DNA of 64,000 bases from Oscillospiraceae bacterium (GTDB lineage Bacteria > Bacillota > Clostridia > Oscillospirales > Acutalibacteraceae). The translations under genes and the position numbers were made by a program. The stretch lies in the NCBI GenBank assembly GCA_015066395.1, contig SVOL01000004.1, forward strand, positions 39,262-103,261, written 5' to 3'. Shown here piece by piece: positions 61,150 through 64,000 of the stretch. The first letter of the stretch is position 1. The number at the start of each line of letters is the position of its first letter. The notes under the pieces are model-generated. The model made no database searches. It saw only the letters and a list, made by a program, of their open reading frames with translations, and was not told the DNA's origin.

Positions 61150-61290
61150 ATGCGAAGAAGGGCAGGCGGAAAAGGCTCGGTCGTTATTGCGTTCGGTCTT
61201 GGTATGATAGTTTCGTTTATTTGCCCGTCGGGGTTCATTATCGTGTTATTGACCATCGCACTCATTCTCTACGCACTGTGTTGCAGGTAA
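61150..61290 (+). CDS. Small membrane protein between thiN and spoVM
   Basis: A 46-residue ORF reads MRRRAGGKGSVVIAFGLGMI and ends in LYALCCR. Two hydrophobic stretches (about 11-24 and 28-44) are split by a CPSG turn, a likely hairpin or one long helix. Short arginine-start proteins of this kind occur before spoVM in many Clostridia, which suggests a sporulation or envelope role. I know no named family. GAGG lies about 13 bases upstream of the ATG, which is rather far. Confidence 0.7.
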   Translation: MRRRAGGKGSVVIAFGLGMIVSFICPSGFIIVLLTIALILYALCCR

Positions 61291-61307
61291 TTTAAGGAGT
61301 GATTTTT

Positions 61308-61397
61308 TTGAAGGTAGTAGTTTTCAAGAGTCCTAAGTTTTTAAGCGGAATTTTACGAGCGATCTTTAAAATTAAAAAAGCCGAGGAGAATACATAA
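61308..61397 (+). CDS. spoVM: Stage V sporulation protein M
   Basis: A 29-residue amphipathic peptide starts at TTG 61308, nine bases after AAGGAG (61294-61299), and reads KVVVFKSPKFLSGILRAIFK from residue 2. Compared with B. subtilis SpoVM it keeps Lys2, Lys7, the kink-forming Pro9, Lys10-Phe11-Leu12, Gly14-Ile15 and Arg17-Ala18. SpoVM senses the convex forespore membrane and anchors the coat ATPase SpoIVA. In Bacillus it also lies near prkC-rsgA-thiN. The three-residue-longer acidic end EENT is unlike the Bacillus form. Confidence 0.88.
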   Translation: MKVVVFKSPKFLSGILRAIFKIKKAEENT

Positions 61398-61400
61398 AGA

Positions 61401-61431
61401 AAAAGCGGAAGCGTTGCTTCCGCTTTTGTTC
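61401..61431 (+). terminator. Terminator after spoVM
   Basis: A 12-bp stem AAAAGCGGAAGC/GCTTCCGCTTTT with a GTT loop ends the housekeeping run and separates spoVM from sipL. Confidence 0.88.
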
Positions 61432-61488
61432 TATTTATCTTTGAAAAGCAATATAAATGAATTGAAATATTTTTAGGAGTGAAAATAT

Positions 61489-63009
61489 ATGGATTTTAAT
61501 TTTTCGAAAATAGGCTTTAACAGAATCGACAAGGCATTCGAGGGTAGCGCTGAGCAGAGCATCGACGCCGAAATAACATTGCCTGACTATTATCCCGAGG
61601 TTTCTAAGATACATTGTTGCAATGCTTTTGCGGTCATTTCCAACCGCCAGTGTGTCAATGAAAGTATCTCTATAGGCGGACAGGTTAACCTGAATGTGAT
61701 CTACAGCGATTCCGACGGCCGTGTAAATCTTTTTGCAACCGCCGTGCCGTTCAATAAATCGGTGCAGGCATCGGTCAACGTTGACGGAATGAGTGTTGAG
61801 GTGACTCCTAAGATCAACTATATAAATCATAAGGCTGTGGCTCCCAGAAAACTTGAGATCCACGGTTCGGCCACGCTCGGCTTGGTCTGTGAAGATATAA
61901 AAAAAGAGGAGATCCTGACCGAGACAGATGACCCCGATGTGTATTTGAAATCGGAGGATTTTGAGTGCTTAGAGCCGCTCGTGCCGATAACTAAAATGGT
62001 CTATGTTGAGGATGATATCTCGGTTGGTTCTCAGCCTGCCATTGATAAAATACTCCGCACGGATTATTATGTCACGGTGTCGGAGTGCAAGTTTGTGAAC
62101 GGTAAGGCGGTGCTTAAAGGCGACCTTGACGTTACGGTCGTGTACCTTTGTGCCGACGGTCATTGTCATAAACTGGTAAGAAGGCAGGGATTTTCGCAGA
62201 TCATAGAATGTGACGGCACCAACGAAAATACTGTTTGCAGGGCAACGGCTGCGGTGGTTTCGTTTGAAACAAGAGTGAAGTCGTCAAATGAGGGCGAAAA
62301 CCGTCTGGTGGGCTTTGAGGCTAAGGTCGAAACCAAACTTGAGTGCTGGAATAAGAGGGAGTTTAACGCGGTTTGTGACGCCTTTTCCGGCAAATGCAGG
62401 ATCGAAGCTGACTTCAAGAAGCTTCCTGTTGTGAAGAAGATCGAGACCTCGACCGAAAGCTTTATTTGTAGTAAGAATTTTGAATTGCCTGAGTCGGGCG
62501 GCAATATAATTGACAGCTTTGCCACGGTGGGTAATAAGTATTCAGCCGTTGATGACGGGAAACTGGTCGTTAAAGGCGAACTAAATATCAGCACGTTGTA
62601 TGAGACCGTGTCGGGTGAGACTGCGTTTTATGTTAAGCCTATCGACTTCGACTACCGCTGTGAGTTGAGTGAGGACTTTTCCGGTGTGGCATCGGCCTCG
62701 GTCAGAGTTATCGGATTGAATCTGTTCGGAGGCAACGGCGGTGAGGTCAGCGCTGAGGTTGAGATCGAGGTGACGGTGCTTTTAAAGGAAACAGGGGAGA
62801 TGACCGTTTTAGAGAGCATCAGTCGGCTGGACTCAGAGTGCAGTAAAATGGAGGAAGATACCGCGGTGGTGCTCTATTTTGCCGAGAATGAGTCAGTGTG
62901 GGATGTTGCGAAAATGTACGGCGTAGACCCCAAAATGGTCTGCAAACTCAATAATGAACCCACCCTCGATGCAAAATGCAACAAGATACTTTTAGTTCCT
63001 AATTGTTAA
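61489..63009 (+). CDS. sipL: SipL-like spore coat morphogenetic protein (SPOCS and LysM domains)
   Basis: The 506-residue protein has DUF3794 (SPOCS) repeats in its N-terminal and central parts (about 35-140, 180-270 and 330-430) and a C-terminal LysM domain (about 462-504, ESVWDVAKMYGVDPKMVCKL). This architecture is that of SipL, which binds SpoIVA through LysM and is needed for coat attachment in Clostridioides difficile. AGGAGTG precedes ATG 61489. It follows spoVM, whose product also recruits SpoIVA. It is a single gene with hairpins on both sides. Confidence 0.85.
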   Translation: MDFNFSKIGFNRIDKAFEGSAEQSIDAEITLPDYYPEVSKIHCCNAFAVISNRQCVNESISIGGQVNLNVIYSDSDGRVNLFATAVPFNKSVQASVNVDGMSVEVTPKINYINHKAVAPRKLEIHGSATLGLVCEDIKKEEILTETDDPDVYLKSEDFECLEPLVPITKMVYVEDDISVGSQPAIDKILRTDYYVTVSECKFVNGKAVLKGDLDVTVVYLCADGHCHKLVRRQGFSQIIECDGTNENTVCRATAAVVSFETRVKSSNEGENRLVGFEAKVETKLECWNKREFNAVCDAFSGKCRIEADFKKLPVVKKIETSTESFICSKNFELPESGGNIIDSFATVGNKYSAVDDGKLVVKGELNISTLYETVSGETAFYVKPIDFDYRCELSEDFSGVASASVRVIGLNLFGGNGGEVSAEVEIEVTVLLKETGEMTVLESISRLDSECSKMEEDTAVVLYFAENESVWDVAKMYGVDPKMVCKLNNEPTLDAKCNKILLVPNC

Positions 63010-63020
63010 GTAAAAGCCAA

Positions 63021-63057
63021 AGCATAGGCACACTTCCTTTGGAAGTGTGCCTATGCT
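63021..63057. terminator. Long hairpin after sipL
   Basis: A perfect 17-bp stem AGCATAGGCACACTTCC/GGAAGTGTGCCTATGCT with a TTT loop has no T run on either side, so it is a probable but atypical terminator. Confidence 0.6.
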
Positions 63058-63086
63058 GTATCAATTAAATGATAATTTGAAATAAC

Positions 63087-63298
63087 GCATAAAATGAAAT
63101 CCTTGCTGACGCAAGGATGAAATCAGCGGAGCTGATGAAATCTTCGGCGTTGCCTCAGATGAAATTAAATCCGCTTCTCTTATCTCGACAAAGTCGGATT
63201 TCATCGCGAAGAGATTTTATCCCACGAAAGTAGGATTTCTTCCGCCAACGACGGATTTAGTTGAAAAAAGCAATTTGCAAAAGCAAATTGCTTTTTTC
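63087..63298. repeat. Palindrome-rich interspersed repeat element
   Basis: The left half repeats TGAAAT(C/T) four times (near 63089, 63109, 63126 and 63151), separated by small hairpin segments such as CTTGC/GCAAG and AGC/GCT. The right half carries the inverted counterparts GGATTTCA, GATTTTA, GGATTTC and GGATTTA. The whole can fold as a large imperfect palindrome and has no coding potential. It resembles MITE-like repeat families seen in genomes of gut Clostridia. It ends in a strong terminator hairpin. Confidence 0.7.
63263..63298. terminator. Terminator hairpin at the end of the repeat element
   Basis: A perfect 16-bp stem GAAAAAAGCAATTTGC/GCAAATTGCTTTTTTC with an AAAA loop has six T at its end and would work in both directions. 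Confidence 0.85.
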
Positions 63299-63326
63299 TG
63301 AAGACTGACTCTTATTTTAATACAAA

Positions 63327-63396
63327 TGCACCCCCTTTTGAGGTAAGGGGGTGCAAAGTCATTTTAGGGGGTGCATTTTACGCCGAAGGGGGTGCA
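63327..63396. repeat. Phased GGGGGTGCA repeats
   Basis: GGGGGTGCA occurs at 63347, 63367 and 63388 in direct orientation and once inverted (TGCACCCCC) at 63327, so four units are spaced 20, 20 and 21 bases apart, about two helical turns. The first two can also form a hairpin. They could be operator-like binding sites or part of the neighbouring repeat element. Confidence 0.7.
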
Positions 63397-63430
63397 AAGA
63401 ATTACGAATTTATAAAGCCATTCAAGCTAA

Positions 63431-64000
63431 TTAGTATATGTTATTGGGATTATTAAGTTTTTCTGTTATATGACGCACGATTGCTTTGTGAAGCTCGTCG
63501 TATGCAGGACCTTCGTTTTTCCAAATCAGTTGATTTGCTTTGTTGATACCATCGTACATTTGCTCTATTTGCTCTTCATTCAAAGGAAGCGACACATTAT
63601 GAAAATACTCGTCGATAACTTGGGTAAGAAGATCGACATATCGATTTGCACCAATTGTTTTTAATGCTTCTATTGTGTATGAAAGATTGCTTGATGCAAG
63701 AACCTCTTGAATGTCATCCATAATGCTATAACTGAAATTCAAACACAGAGCAAGAACTTGCTCATCCGGGGACAACTGATCAATGCTATCATTAAAAACA
63801 GCATTCATAAAACGATCGAAATGAAAAGAAGGAAGTTGGTCAGATGTATCATCATTATCAATATAGAATTCATTATATGAATCAGTACGCCATCCACCTG
63901 CTCTTTTTATCAAGATATTATAATCAATTGTGTTGCTATTGATAATTACAGCATTTCTTTCAAAAGAATTATTGTCTTCAAGATAATAAATATCTGCTTC
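63431..64000 (-). CDS. Hypothetical protein, 5' end beyond the window (DUF4375-like)
   Basis: A minus-strand frame stays open from its stop at 63431 to the right edge, so at least 189 residues are present and the start is outside. The C-terminal half (EALKTIGANRYVDLLTQVI followed by a helical part and ELHKAIVRHI) resembles DUF4375, a family of small proteins of unknown role often seen near immunity or accessory genes. The base composition is more AT-rich than the neighbouring housekeeping genes. No catalytic motif or membrane segment is visible. Confidence 0.55.
   Translation of the reverse strand, partial: EADIYYLEDNNSFERNAVIINSNTIDYNILIKRAGGWRTDSYNEFYIDNDDTSDQLPSFHFDRFMNAVFNDSIDQLSPDEQVLALCLNFSYSIMDDIQEVLASSNLSYTIEALKTIGANRYVDLLTQVIDEYFHNVSLPLNEEQIEQMYDGINKANQLIWKNEGPAYDELHKAIVRHITEKLNNPNNIY

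Noticed and set aside
63087..63300. CRISPR array suggested by repeated TGAAATC units
   Set aside because: Units are only seven to eight bases long, spacing is irregular, the second half is inverted and there are no uniform spacers or cas genes.

Overview
The window is a gene-dense, almost wholly plus-strand chromosomal segment from a spore-forming, Gram-positive-type anaerobe of the class Clostridia, most likely an Oscillospiraceae/Ruminococcaceae-like gut bacterium. The evidence is a Firmicutes-type division cluster led by mraZ, a MurE with the meso-diaminopimelate motif DNPR, strong GGAGG-type ribosome binding sites with many GTG and TTG starts, canonical TTGACA-N17-TATAAT promoters, sporulation proteins (a 29-codon SpoVM and a SipL-like SPOCS/LysM protein), class II GalT and several Clostridia-typical families (DUF6472, DUF6106, DUF4867). 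No insertion sequence, prophage or CRISPR array was seen.

Layout. 1-1.9 kb: end of a surface-polysaccharide locus (rmlA plus a family 2 glycosyltransferase). 1.9-10.9 kb: de novo pyrimidine operon pyrC-carB-pyrK-pyrD-pyrF-pyrE-pyrB-pyrI behind a strong promoter and a leader with an intrinsic terminator and a possible antiterminator; carA is absent. 11-20.3 kb: single-gene or two-gene units, namely nagB, a phosphopantetheinyl transferase (minus), an RluA-family pseudouridine synthase, a heterodimeric ABC exporter, gdhA and galT. 20.3-22.4 kb: a small DUF6472 gene with a folded leader (minus), a membrane-anchored YDG/MBG surface protein, and tRNA-Leu(UAA) (minus). 22.5-35 kb: division/cell-wall cluster mraZ-rsmH-ftsL-PBP-murE-mraY-ftsW-murG-murA-ftsQ-ftsZ, lacking murF, murD, murC and ftsA. 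35-38.8 kb: minus-strand DUF6106-nnr-lipoprotein unit, a small membrane ORF and an RpiR regulator.

38.8-48.6 kb is the most unusual part: a nine-gene catabolic operon, divergent from rpiR, that joins an FAD-linked hydroxyacid dehydrogenase, a two-cluster Fe-S protein, an IolJ/IolC/IolB-like aldolase-kinase-isomerase trio, an aldose epimerase, a DUF4867 cupin-like protein, an FGGY kinase and a single-chain EtfB-EtfA electron transfer flavoprotein. It reads as sugar or sugar-acid breakdown linked to flavin electron transfer; the substrate is not evident from the sequence.

48.6-63 kb is a conserved housekeeping run: yicC-remA-gmk-rpoZ-priA-def-fmt-rsmB-rlmN-prpC-prkC-rsgA-thiN, then a 46-codon membrane protein, spoVM and sipL. 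The SpoVM-SipL pair puts two partners of the spore-coat ATPase SpoIVA side by side. 63.0-63.4 kb holds a palindrome-rich repeat element and phased GGGGGTGCA repeats, followed by a minus-strand ORF that runs off the right edge.
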